The translations under genes were made by a program, and so were the position numbers. From the NCBI RefSeq assembly GCF_964199755.1, contig NC_133897.1:117437579-117501578 (forward strand): a stretch of 64,000 nt of DNA, written 5' to 3'. Below the pieces are notes generated by a model. That model saw only the letters and a program-made list of their open reading frames with translations. It ran no database searches and was not told the origin of the DNA. This document shows, one piece after another, positions 11,607 to 24,700 of the stretch. Origin of the DNA: Larus michahellis (Eukaryota > Chordata > Aves > Charadriiformes > Laridae). Position 1 is the first letter of the stretch. The number at the start of each line of letters is the position of its first letter.

Positions 11607-13269
11607 ACTCATGAGTGCCACAGGAATAAATCTCCACATTTTTAGAATGACTCTGAAATGTTTTCATGCCTTCTCCCTTCTTGTGAGGAATTCTACCCCA
11701 GTAGGAGCTACCCACATTGCAAGTCAAGCCCAGATGAAGGATTTTATGAAAACAGAAACGAAGGAGCTGCACACACTGAAATATGTTTCTTTTTAAGAGA
11801 GATTTCAAAATTTGGTGAGAAAAACATGCCACACTCGGAAAAGTCGAATCAATTTGCACTTCTCCAAAGTGCTCTGTAAATTGATCTCTCTGTTTTCTTG
11901 GACCAGTACTTCTCTCCCAAACAAACTAGAAAATAAAATATGCTGCAAAACAGAAAGCAGTGTGGCTAGGAAGATGATATCATCACCCAGACAGTTTCCT
12001 CCACGGTCCCATGAGCCATTGTCTAGGCAGCAATGCTGCTTATCAGGAATTAAAAAATTAGCAACCAGTTGAAGTTCATTAGCAGAAGCCCTGGTTTCGG
12101 TTCCCAGTTTTTATACTCTTTCCATGGCCACACTCTATACCACGAAGAAGAGTTGTTTTTCCATTGCCTCCTGACCTGCCATTTACCTTGGCTGAACGCA
12201 GATAAGTTTGTTGAAATACTCCAGCTCTGTTGGAAAGAGACAAGATCTTGTACTTCAGATTTTCAAATATTGCTCCTAAGACCAACCAGTTAAAGCCTGC
12301 TGCTTTCCTGCATCCCACACCCCCTCCACTGTTCCTTTTTTGGGGGGATGGCTTTTAATTTTAACTATAATTTTCTTAAAGAAAATACACAAAATGTTAC
12401 GTTTGGGAATCTGTCCCGTGGTCCATATTAGATATGAGACAGGAACAACATGAAAATTGCATATGTTTAGTTAAAAGTGGAAGGTCTGTGTGTTACAGCT
12501 GCAGAAACCATGTGTTGCCATCTTGGAGGCAGGGCTTTCCTTCAGGCAGTCTGGATTTCCAGAGACTTTTCTTTTGCCTTTTTCATCAGGTTTTGAATAC
12601 AACATGATTCTGCCGTACACCCTGTCATGCTGTACCTAGGACTTGTTTGTAGATACACGCTGTAGTGTTTACATATATATTTACAGTGTCTGTGGAGATA
12701 ATGTTAAAGTGCTATTTTTGGATAACGAGGTACAAAACTATGACTTTGCATGCCCGGAGAGCCTCACAAACCCTGGTGAGTGGAGCTTTGCAGAGCCACG
12801 CTGTGTTAGAAGCACTGCTGCCTTTGTTTGGAATGCTGGCTTATTTAGGTGAAATAAGCCCATTCTGAGCGTCTGCCATGTTCAATGAACTTCTTGCTGA
12901 TGTGATAGAATTCTGTCAACAAAAAAAGTTAATGAGAAACCTCTGTGTAATCCCCAGCTGTACGGTTTCCTTGCCACGATTTAATTCCTCTCTGCCTTCA
13001 GCGATAGCAGTGATAGTACCTATCGAGGTGAGATGATCCAAGAGTCATCTAGTGTCCTCCAGTCCCTCTAAAGAGATTTTCCACTCAGTGGTGATCAAGG
13101 GCTATAGCTGCACTTATGCCTGCATAAGGTTACAGAAATGGCTGTTTATCAGTGATTGAAAATGAGCAAACGAGCACAGCAGCTATGTTAAACTACAGGC
13201 AGTTGGGTGGCCTTAGCATGGAAATAACCATTAAACCAGGAGAGTTTAAGGATGCAACATGTTTATGAA
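11607..13269. other. Intergenic sequence downstream of COLEC12
   Basis: About 1.7 kb with only short open frames lacking homology or splice support. No repeat family was recognised. It could include the extended COLEC12 3' end. Confidence 0.6.
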
Positions 13270-13684
13270 ATGGAGCACCTCTCCTATGAAGACAGGCCAA
13301 GAGAGTTGGGGTTGTTCAACCTGGAGAAGAGAAGGCTCCAGGGAGACCTTATAGCAGCCTTCTTATAAGAAAGATGGGGATGGACTCTTTATCGGGGAGT
13401 GGAGCAGTAGGACAAGGGGTAATGGTTTTAAACTGAAAGAGGGTAGATTTAGATTAGATATTAGGAAGAAATTTTTCACTATGAGGGTGGTGAGGCACTG
13501 GAACAGGTTGTCCAGAGAAGTTGTGGATGCCCCATCCCTGGAAGTGTTCAAAACCTGGTTGGATGGGGCTTTGAGCAACCTGGTCTAGTGGGAGGTGTCC
13601 CTGCCCATGGCAGGGGGGTTGGAACTAGATGATCTTCAAGGCCCCTTCCAACTCTAACCATTCTATGATTCCATGATTCTATGA
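13270..13684 (+). mobile_element. CR1 LINE 3' fragment, sense orientation
   Basis: The sequence follows the avian CR1 3' region: TGGAGCACCTCTCCTATGA, CTGGAGAAGAGAAGGCTCC, ACAAGGGGTAATGG, GAGGCACTGGAACAGGTTG, GATGCCCCATCCCTGGAAG, and the terminal CCATTCTATGATT repeats at about 13656-13684. It is 5'-truncated and lacks a short stretch after CTTATAGCAGCC relative to the consensus I remember. It has no coding capacity. It ends in the octamer-like repeat expected of a CR1 insertion. Confidence 0.93.
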
Positions 13685-14595
13685 AATACTCATTTCAAAG
13701 TGAATATCAATGCTGGTTTGTAATTATCTATAATAATGCTCTAGTTATCCACCAAAACGTGCCTGCGCTCAAGCTATCTGTTCACAGGTTTGAGGCAAAG
13801 AGTGTAGCTGCTTGGCAAAACTGGCTGGAGAGGGACGCTGCAGTTGCACGCCTGGCGTGTTCAGTCATCCTTAAAATCTGGCCTGAGCAGCCAGGCGAGC
13901 TGAGACAGGCCATCCTTCTGACCCAGTATTCCTGGAAGAGGGAAACAGAGGTGTCAAATGGCAACAACGATTGAAATCACTGGGAGGATTGGGAGAGTGT
14001 TAAGACAGCTCAGGAACCTGTCAGAGAAAGGAGATTGGCAGGGATGCAAGCAGGACACCAGAAAGGGCCAAGAAATTATCATGAAAGTCAGAGCTGCCAC
14101 ACGGGGTCTGGAAAACATCCCCGTTTAATCTGCTTTCTGTATGGTTTGAGCGATAACACAGGTTGCATGGAAAGTCTTAAGTGATAGGAAATTATTTTGT
14201 CCCAGCTTGAGTTTTGGCTTTCCTTCTTATGCACAAATAGTGTAACTTGGCATACTCAGCACACATTTCCATCGCCCTTTTTCTTGTTTTACATCAAATT
14301 AAATGCAAGTTCATATACCCTGGCAAGCACTGGGACTGCTGCAGGAAAGGAAGGGAAAGGCAGAGGGGGTGCAAAGTCATTGTGATTTACATCCAGTGCT
14401 GGATTTCTTAATGTCATTTATGACTTTTTTCATTAATTTATTTGGAAACACCTTCAGCTGATTAGAGCGTATAAATCTCAAGCTCTCATCCCCTTTGATG
14501 TCTATAAATAATACCTGCAAATGTTCCAATAAAGGAAGCACTACGTGGAGACATGGAAGTGGATGTTGTTTACTCTGTGCATGCTTGTGTAACCA

Positions 14596-14629
14596 AGAGA
14601 GATGTGGAGATCAGAGAGATGTGGAGCCA
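14596..14629 (+). repeat. 17-bp tandem duplication
   Basis: Two near-identical copies of AGAGAGATGTGGAG plus three bases, starting at 14596 and 14613. Function unknown. Confidence 0.6.
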
Positions 14630-15678
14630 GAGGCATTCGTTGGTATTAAAAATCAAACTGATGAAAATTATTTTCATTAAAGCCTTTCTTCTCACTTACA
14701 CCGTCCTACTTCTACGTGTGACTGTAGCTATTTTATCCTTTCATTGCAGTTTCAGCATATTGTTCTTGCAGCACCTCGGTGCTAGAAACTTGGTTTTAAA
14801 GGTCTGAGCTGAACAAGACCCTTAAGAAGGTCTTAAGAAGCAAGAATTCCCTCTTGCAGTTCCCTGTCGTAGCAGAAGCACACAAAGCATCTCAGATGGG
14901 CCCCCAGGTGAAATGTCTTGACGTGAGTAGAGCAGGATCAGTCCCTAGCTTAGCCATTATTGCATCAAGCTTAAATCGGCTGTTTATAATGGCTAATCTG
15001 ATCTTGCTGTTTCTCTCTCGCTCAGATGGCTGACCTCCTCTTTTAATTTTCTGTTCCTGGCAAGTAGCTCCTCTGTTTTTAGCAAGTAGCAGGAACTGGT
15101 CTCTGATCCCTGGCAAGGCGAGGAGCTGGTCAGAGGGCGGCCGCTGGCTGTCGAAGGAAAACACTCCGCCACGAGCAGGGAAAAGGCAGCCGAGTCAGTT
15201 CACGTGTGAGAAAACAAAACCGCTTTTCCCCAATGCAGCTTCCTTGCTTAAAAGCACAGCAGCTCACGCAAATGTAGCATCCAAAGGGAACAAAATGTCT
15301 CCAACCCCAGCCTCCAGACTTGCTTTGCTTTCTTCCCCCATCACTTCTGCGGGTGTCTCTGTGCACCCCGGAGATGTTTGCTCCTCTGTGAATGCCCCAG
15401 AGCGGGCTCTGCACTGGTGAGGGACCGGCAGTGGGACAGCCACCCATGGCTGTCCCCAGCTGGGACACCCCATTTCGCCCGGGGAAGGAGGCAGCTGTAG
15501 GGCTCCCGGTGCTTGCCCATGCTCACTCGGAGCCAGTTTGGGTATCTATAGATGGGAATGCATGGTGCCTTATGGACAAAACCCTTGTTCCCCAGAAACC
15601 AGGCCTTCCTAAAACCAGAGCCTATTTGTTCATTCACCATCTCCACCTCACTTTTTCCATCCTGTTTAGTGAGAAAAG

Positions 15679-15709
15679 AAAAAAAAAAAAAAAAGAAAAA
15701 AAAAACTTG
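15679..15709 (+). repeat. A-rich homopolymer tract
   Basis: A run of A bases interrupted by a single G. No flanking retrocopy was recognised, so it is recorded as a simple repeat and not as a processed-gene tail. Confidence 0.8.
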
Positions 15710-17667
15710 GCTAGAAAAAATTTTTAAAGTTCTCATGTGTTTTCTTTCTTAGGGTGGAATACGTTTGTTTTTTCTTTCCATCTGGCTCCAAGATGAAAAA
15801 AACATTCTTTGATTTCTTTTTCAAAATAAACTCTCAGTGTAACGCTCCAAAACTTGTGTCGAGATTTTTTTTTTTAATACCAGAACAATAAAAGCAAATC
15901 ACTAGGCAAATAGACAAATAATGCCCTTTTAAGAGAAAATCTTGCATGCCATGAGGATTTTCTTACCCAAAGGGCTTCCCAGAGTATTGCCAGCCCCATT
16001 TTGTGACTGGAGGAAAAAGGAGATTTTCAAGAATATGATTCATTTTAATGTCTCAGGTTTGAGAATTTTTGTTTTCATATGCTGGTGGGTTTTAGAGGTG
16101 ATTTTTTCCAATGAAACCAACATTACTGTAGAGCAAATTAGTTTTCATATACCTCAGTGAAAGGAGTGGACTTTTCAACGCTAGATTAAACAGAATGGTG
16201 TCTCTCCCACGTCACCGTGCGTACAGGAGGTGGCCATTGCTGCTGATGCTGCTGCCGTTTAGGAGAGCTCAGTGTGATCACAGCAGAGCAACATCAGCCC
16301 AGTTGAGAGCAGTGTCTTGGGTGGGTAAGAGTTAACAAACGACACTAAATTACCAAGAGACCCTTTATCAGAGGGAAGAAGGTTAAAGGACTGCTGAGAC
16401 TATTGACTCCTCTGCAGCCCAACTTCAATAAATCTTCCAAAAAACCGGACCAAGTTCTACTTTGAAAATAATTAGGGGTTTCTTTGCCCTTTTAATCATT
16501 TTGGCTGCTCTTCAAAAGCTTTATTAGGGGCGTCCTTTTAATAAGCAGCGTGTATGCAGTTATATCCAGCTTAGACACATTTGTTCTTGTTCCAGTGCCA
16601 TCCTTTAGCTTAAAAAGCATCTCTCCTGGGACCATCAAGCAATTGTAGTGGTCAGTGTGGAGCCATTCATCTCAAGACGCAGTAAGGGATGGTTGGGAAC
16701 AAACACATCCCTCTGACCAGCCGGGGAGCCCTGACAACAGAGCCTGGCTCGGGTCCCACTGTCCAGCCCTGCAAGGGATTATCTGAGGACACGCCGGGCT
16801 TCTGACTGAATGGTGGAAGTTTCCATACTCTTTCCTTGTTAGTACTGCTGGAGGACAGGGGGCAACAAAATGGGTATAGAGGGTGGTTTCCTGATGAATC
16901 AGAGCAGGTTACAAGTCCTTGACTTTTTATAAGGTAGTGTCACGTTTTATAAGGTATTTGAAATATAAATCTCAGTTTAAGCACGCTTATTCTGGTTTTA
17001 CACCAGAGCAGAATCTAAGCGCAGGTCAGACCTAGGCCCTTGATCTTCAAGAGATTAAAATCTCCGATTCACAGATTAGCATGTGACTTCTACTTTTTCT
17101 GATCTATCTGTCCTGCCAAGGCACAAATCCACAGCTCAGGCATCGGTGTGGTTCCAGGCTCCGAGAATTGCTTCCAAAACTCCCTGCATTCGCCATCATG
17201 CTCCTGCCAGCCTTGCCAGAGGTCCTGCTGGTGGAAGCTGCAAGTCTGCAATGTGACTTTGGAAGAAGTTTGTTCGGGAATCCCTCTCATTCACAAGTCT
17301 GGGCATATTGCAAAGATGACATTTCCTTAATTCCAGCTCTATTACCCACACTCATGTAAAACAGATGAAGAATTATTTTTCTGAATGGTAACAATGTATT
17401 TTTGTCCATTTTTTTTTTATTGTCAAAATAAAAGCCTGGAGGTGGAAATCAGACAAAATATCCCTTGGCATTGCAGTATCCCACTGTAGCAGACAAATAA
17501 TGTTCCTGGATTAATGCCTGTGAGAACAGCATGAACTGCTATTTGAACAGTAGACAGCTTAGTGCTACTTGCTTGTGGAAGCCAACCAAACTGCAGGTAC
17601 AGCCTTGTCGCTGGTCCGTCTTCTGATGGACAGGGGCAACCCTGCATGCCTGCAGTTCCAAAGAAAC

Positions 17668-17800
17668 TGTGGGAGATAAAAGAGAAAAAAGGTAAAGAGA
17701 GAAGAGTTGAGGACAGAAAGGGAACAGAGAAAAAGAGAAAGAGAAGGGGTCAGATAGGGAGGAGGAGAGAAATAGATGGAGAATGACTGAGGAGGATAAT
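17668..17800 (+). repeat. Polypurine (GA-rich) tract
   Basis: About 130 bases almost entirely A and G, with units such as GAGAAAAAG, GAAAGAGAAGGGG and GGAGGAGAG. Such tracts can form triplex DNA. The highly charged peptide read through it is compositional. Confidence 0.8.
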
Positions 17801-18743
17801 GAACCCTGATGTTCTCATCGTGGTTTCTAGTAAGATCAACCACAGAGGAGCTCTCTTCTCAGAAACCATATAACAGGGCACTGTTGTGGTTCTCGTAATT
17901 CCCATTCTCAGTTGTGAAAAGAATACGTCCTTGCCTTGCGAGAGAAGCATCTCATTCAGTTGGTGCCTGAAGTCGTGTACTACTTTCCCATCACAAACAA
18001 AAATTCCTGGTGGCTCCAGGTCTCCAGGGAACTGGGTTGGGGCTTTTGTTTTGGTGGTTGGTTGTTTTTTCCTACATGTCCTTTTCCTCCTACACAAGTT
18101 TTGAAACACGGAATATTTTCTAGTTTTCCAGCTGTATTAGAAGCACAGAACTCGACTTTGGAAGAAAGATTAAGCAAGAACATACAGCAGGTCTCCAAGC
18201 AACAAAACAATGTCTGCAGTGGGAAATAGGTCCACAACAGTATTTGGACTCATAACTCCTATTTCCGTACTAAACTCGCATTGGTATCTGCATTTGAACA
18301 GGTGTACTTTATGAACAGTCAAACATCCATCTTAAATAATCATAATAAACAGCAGCAGAAATGTGCACATGTTGAAAAAGAGGAATTAAAAAAGGAGGTA
18401 GTTTGGTTTTAAAAAAACAGATAGACAATTGTTGAATTTGAACAAAAAGAGTTCAATTTCAAATACCCCAGTGCTTTTCTTGGGTAGGGATTTTAAAGGT
18501 GGCATTTTTAAATGTGACCACCAGCTTTCCCCAATTTTTAACTTTAGGGGCAAAACCTGGAGCCTCCAAGGGACTCTCAACTGTCACCAGCTTGTGGTTT
18601 CAGGCAAAAAACTCATTTCAAAGTCAGATCAGATCTTTGCATACTATTTTATCCAGATTAGCCATGTTAGGAGTGGGAAGGTGGTCAAAAATCCTGGTCA
18701 GGGCTCTTCACTAGCTGAAATAATCTCTCTCCTTCTGTGTGTT

Positions 18744-18771
18744 TTGCAATGTTAGATTTGCAATGTTAGAT
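18744..18771 (+). repeat. Perfect 14-bp tandem duplication
   Basis: TTGCAATGTTAGAT occurs twice head to tail without mismatch. Confidence 0.9.
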
Positions 18772-21700
18772 AAGGAAGAAAACATTTTAAACATAAGTTT
18801 CACTTGAGTATCACTGGGAGCACTTTATTTATTTAGCAGACATCACCACGAGGTCTCCCAGTCTGCGTCTATCTCCTGGCATTTTACATATGAGAAAAGG
18901 CTAAAAATAAAATAAACCAAGAAAAAACACAGGCAGAACAGCTGTTGTTCTACCCAGACAAAGCTCTGAATGAAAGCCATTATGATGGCGCAGACTCTGC
19001 AATTGAAAATCCATTTACATTTTCAAGTCTGATTCCAACTGTAAATCTTAGGTTATATATATGACAGATTAAAAGACTCTGGCCCCACTACACTTCTCCC
19101 TGGCAAGAGAAAAACCATCTGCACAGCATCATTCGTGGTTGCTTCAACTCTGTAGGTACACATTTTTAAATGACATGGTGGTATAATTTTTCATTTCCCT
19201 TTCCCTTCATTTTCGCATGCAGCAAAATCACGTGCACGGCACTTCCCCCAACTCTGTGGTAGTTGGCACTCTGGCGAAGGAGACTGATGTCTGTTTTGAT
19301 TTGCTCTTTCCCCTCAATTTGAGGGGCTACTGCGCTATTTCCTTTGTAATCGCACTAGCCAGGCTAAAAACCCTGTACAAATCTATGGCTGTGAAACCAG
19401 GTGAAAAAGCCAGGAATACTGCTTTTTTTCCAAGCACAGAGAGAGAGCGAAAAAGAGCGCACACCACGTAACAGGCTGCGCAAACCCATCTGGAGCTGAC
19501 TCCCACAGCACTCTGGCTACGCTCTGGGCCCCGTGCTCCTCGTGCCATGGGTAAGGGATGAGGGATGACAGTCATTCCACATGGAGAGCCAAGAACAAGC
19601 TTCCCAGAGCCCAGACAAGCCTTGTTTTGACAGTTTAACTGCCAGCTGAGAAGTGCATGTCTCTTGCACCACAGCTGTTCGCGGGGAGCTTCCCCACCAT
19701 GGCTGATGCTGCAGCCAGAGGTGTTTCCATGCCCAGAGACCCCAGAGAGCGCTGGGTCACCTATTTCCCAATGCACATGCAGCACCGTGCAAGGTTCAGT
19801 CCTAATTGTTGAACATATTAAAAGGAAGATGAAGAAACCGGGTGAAGGATCTTAAGTTCTGCTGAAAAAAAACCCCACCCTAGAAGGGGTCAATTCTTTG
19901 ATCAGTTCTACGTGAAAAGTACAACTTAAGGAAAATATATTATTTGTTGTTATTTATTGTTGGCGTGATAAGGGCTGTACAGGCACTGGAAAGGAGCACA
20001 CACCATGTGCTTCTCCTCCACATGAGGTAACACATCCAAGGGGTCACAAAGTGGCCTGCGGGCAAAGTCACCTGTGGAAGGGCAGAATCAGACCCATTGC
20101 CTCTGTTCAAAAGAGATCGCTGCCTGAGAAAACAGACCCAGAGAGCAAGAGATTTACTCAGGCACTTACTCACGGGCGCTTAGTGCTCGGGGCCATCTTC
20201 TCCCAATGTCAAGGGTATGGTCTGAGGCTGTGGCATGTATGCCACCCTTGCGTGAACATCTCAGCTACCCCACAGCAGCCAGTACCTGTGGTTAGGTGAC
20301 ATCAGGGAGTGCTCACCAAAAACACTACTAATGCCACACAGCACCACAGAAAACCTTGGCCTGGTTTAGTTTGGTTTATATAATAATAAAGAGTATAATG
20401 GCGTAAATGGATTAAATTATAGAGCATGAAGAGTGGGCACTTGAAAAAATATTAATTAAAACATCAGTTAAAGGATTTTCAAGTTGGCTTGTGATCCTGC
20501 AATTAATATAGCAGGCCAAATTATGTCATTTACATGCCAAGCAGAGAGGGAAGAAAAAAACTTATATAGAGAAGAGCGTTGCAATAAGTGTAACACTTAA
20601 CTTCAGCTCTTGAATTTAATGGAGAAGCAGTTGTTTTTAGTATTGCTTATACTGTGTTTGTGAGTGACTCTGAGTGTCACCATGCAGCGGTACAGGAAAA
20701 ATGACAGTGGTAAAACGTGCTCCAGACTCTTAAAAGGTGCTATGGGGTGAGCAGGGAAAGCCCCTTTCTTCCTTTGTGGAAGAGTTAAAAAGGGGGGATT
20801 TAGAATTATATTAATTTCACAGCAAATTGAGAGACCGGGTTACCCTTGTAAGTAGAAGGATGTATGTGGAAGGCACCCAGACTTACACCCAACAGACTGA
20901 CTCCTAGGCCATCGTTTGTTGATGAACCAACCTAGCATCAAGGACTGGGCTTCTTGAACAGGGAAGAGTCACGTTCAACAAGCTAAAGGCATGGTGTCAT
21001 TTAAGGCCATCACTAGGGCTAATTCAGAGTGAGCTAGCTGAAAGCAGTAGAGCCACTCTGAGGTTTGCATTGCCCTTTGTAGGGCTGACAGCCCTGGCTG
21101 CCACAGGAAACTTGCCAAGAATATTGGCTTCTTTTGTCCTGCTCATTGACATTTACTAGTGCAGCACAACCTTGCATTAAAACATATGCTTTAATGAAAC
21201 AAAGTGTTGGTTTTAAAATAGACGGTACAACGCTTGATAGGGAAATACTGAATGCCATTGCGGTTTAGGCAACAGAAGCTAGGATATCAGAATGTTTTTC
21301 ACCTTTCAGGAAATCAGGTGAAATTTGCCTCTTATTTGAAAAACTCTATAGCCTGGCAACAGAAGATTTACCCAGAAGGTGTCCATCCCTCTACTTGACA
21401 GATTCTCTGCAAACACACTCAGTCTCTAGGGTCCTTTCTCCATGGGAGTCAACCAGATAGAGTCCCACCTTGTATTGATGTCACACAAGATTTCCACGTG
21501 CAGCAGTCTATCACAAAACCTGTTAATTTTTCTTCCCAGCTCATAAGATTATTTTTTTTACTAAATTAAACAGTAATTTTCTATAATAATTAAAGCTTGA
21601 GCCTGGCAGAGCTGTAGGAGATATGGCTACTACCATCAATTTTCTGGATGACATTTGGCAAAGATTTGAAGGCCCAGCATGGTAAATCACTTACATTTGT

Positions 21701-24700
21701 GCATGGCTTTAAACAGATCACTGGTCCCATTGATCAACGTCTAAATGACTCTTCACCCCAGTTTCTCTCACTATTCACTACAGATACTGATGAAATTTGC
21801 CAACCAAAGACAGGTTTTGCGAGTATTACCAGAGAAACACTTCCAAAATACTTTGAGAAAATTGGCTGGAAGATGGACTAGAAATAAAAACACCCAGAAA
21901 ATTCCACTAGTTCACCAGATATTTGTAATCAACTAACTCAAACTACCCTTTGCCTCTTTTACCAAGCAGACACCAGCTGACCAAACCAATTACAGACTCT
22001 CCCTAAATAAGGCAATGAATAAAGAGACTATCCTGAGTGGGTAGACAGAAGTTATGGGGCTAGATTTAGGAGAAGGACTCTTTAAGATAGACCTTACCCC
22101 TCCTTTTGGAAAAGCAGCACAAATATTATGCTATCTAAGGAGAAAACTTGAGAAAACCATGAACTTCCATTATTACTATGTATACTGTAGAACAAAGTGC
22201 CTCTGCCTGTGAAAAGAGGGGCACAGCAACAGAGAGATATGGCAACATCAGCTAGCTGCAAACAGCATCGCTGCCGCTCCAGGAAGGATGATCTCCTCAC
22301 CAGCTCCTCTTGAGTTCCCCTGTGCCAAATGCTCCCTGCTTAAAAAGATGGGATAAGATTTGTGTGTACCACTTGCTCTGCTTCATGTGGCCTTTCTTGC
22401 AACACCTCTTTCCCTGATTTACACTTTACTCACATGAAGAAGACAGATGTTTTAAAACACTTTTAGATCCAGAGCTGCAGCAAGAGGGTGGCCCCACTGG
22501 CTGTAGCTGAAACAGAAATTACTCTTCCAGTGGTGGATTTTAAAGAAAGACCCCCTGTGACCACATTTAGTCTATCAACAGCCTAACAGATAGCTGAATA
22601 ATCTTAGGAACCTTCAGGTGAATACTTTGATTCATTATTACTGTTCCCTTGGGTACCCCAGAGAAGTAATTTGCATGCAAAATTTAAGTAGGTATGTTAT
22701 ATATAACAAGAAAAAATGTGATTGATAGAAAGCTGTAGTCAGATTTTTTTTTTTTTTTTTGTCATTTGGGTATTTTATCCTCAGATTAGAAACCACACTG
22801 TTATCTGAGCATCCCTGCTGCTGTGAAGCACAGGGGTACCTCAAATTACTAATCCCACTTTAAAGAAATAAGGAGGAAACATATTTTTCACTTTTTTTCA
22901 GTGGAATGACTTTCTGTGTTTGGCAGCTCTTTGCATGTGTTTCTCCATGTAATAATGAGTTCACCATTTTCTTCTCCTACCTGCTCCAAAGCGAGAGAAA
23001 ACCAACTTGAAATCAAGGAGAAAATGTGCCATAAAGTCATTTAAATTGGCAGTTAGAGTCAAGGGCAAGTAAAGAAAGTGAAACTACTTCCAGCACATCC
23101 CCCTCCCAACTTGTTCTTCACCCAGGAGCCAGAGAAACTCTTTCATGTGGTAGTGAATGCCCTCCTTTGGCTGCTTACCCAGCTCCCAGGTCCAGCAAAG
23201 CACAGGAACTTGTCTAGGAATGTTTCTTTGGAGCTACCTGCATGCTTCAGATGGCACTTAAATGTTTGCTGGTTTGCTCCAGATTCTTAGTTGCAGGCTT
23301 TAAATTTTCGTCATCCTCAACCTATTTCTGAGCAAATCAAAAACCTTAGCAGACGGTATTATTAACAGTGACCTACTGAAAACTTGTTCCTGAATTGCTT
23401 TTATGAATCTGTTGCTATCACAGCCCTGAGCACAAGCTCAAATGACTGGTTTAAAATCCAAACCCATAGATCAGTGTCTCAGAGCTTCTTATGCTGCCAT
23501 ACACACACTCTCATTTTAATTATGTGATTGTGAAATTCCTCAACAATAAAAAGTCCAGTGGCCAGTAGCTATGCCAAAATATTAAAATAGTTAGAGAATT
23601 TAAGTCTCATTATGGAGGAAAATAAGAAGCCAATACCAAATGTTGTGAGGAAACTGAAATTGTGAATAATACGATTGTGAATAAACAAAAAATCCAGACT
23701 TGTCAGAGAGCCTGGGGAACCAACTAACCAAGGAGAGGAATCACAGTGACACTTCAGGTACTACAGTGTTAGACATATCTCTTGTTACATGCAGTTTGCC
23801 ATCAGCTTTCATGAGAAGTTCTCTGTCTCAAGACCATGACCACATCCCAGAAAAAGTGAGTAGGCTGAGCAGATATTTCTTTAGTTTTGTACGAAGCACC
23901 TGAAGCAAGCAGCCATCTGTAAAAGCAGTAGATCTGAAATTATCTTGAGCAAGTCACTTTAGCCGTTATTCCTAGGCTGCAGCCTGAAGGAAGAAGGGTG
24001 TGTGCAACAAATGAAATCATCCTGCCAGTACGCTGGTCTGCTCCACTTGCCAGTTAGGAACATTGCATGAGAGAAATTGGGGAGATCATGAACTTTATCA
24101 TTCAGATCCATCCCACCTAATTTATGGTGCCTAACTGAGTGCCTAAGAGCGAAGCCTACTTGCCCTAGGCTCTCTGTAAGGAGAACACACCACCACAGCA
24201 TCACTCATGCCACCTCAAACCTGACTCACCCTTGGTTTTATCAGAGGAGGTGCTCAGGAAGGCTGTGCTCTTGGCGTGGGCTCCACAGATTACCTGGATC
24301 TGGGCCTTACTGAAGGAACAGAGCTAGCTATGAGATATAAAAGTGAATACAAACAAGAAGGTCTTTTACCCCTCACCTCCTCTCCCCTCATTGTGACTGA
24401 GACTGCCATCCCCATATCTTTTGTAGGAGTGATGCTCAAGAGCCTAGTTTCAAGGCTTTTCATCTAGGAGGGACCCCAGTGGAAAACATCCTGTTTGCCA
24501 CTCTCCCCAGTGATGACCAGGGAGATCTTTCGAGCAGTCTCAGAGCCAGAGAGAGCTCTGCTATCAACCAAAGCCATTTTGCCATTGTGGGTATTAGTGT
24601 TCCCTTCAGTCCTTTGTCATCACTTAGCTTGTTTAACTTGCTGGGAGACTTGGAAAGACTTTTCTTCCATAACAGAGTCCCAGCAACCTGCTCGCCATAT

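Larger units (their letters stand above)
13685..22740. other. Intergenic noncoding sequence
   Basis: No gene was recognised. It contains a purine-rich tract (17668-17800), an A-rich run (about 15679-15707), a 14-bp perfect tandem duplication (18744-18771), and AT-rich islands at about 14390-14530, 16420-16620 and 20370-20640 that resemble developmental noncoding elements. Open frames are short, low in complexity or unlike known proteins. Confidence 0.55.

Noticed and set aside
15664-15712. A-rich run considered as the tail of a processed retrocopy.
   Set aside because: No gene-like sequence precedes it on the plus strand and no flanking duplication was seen.
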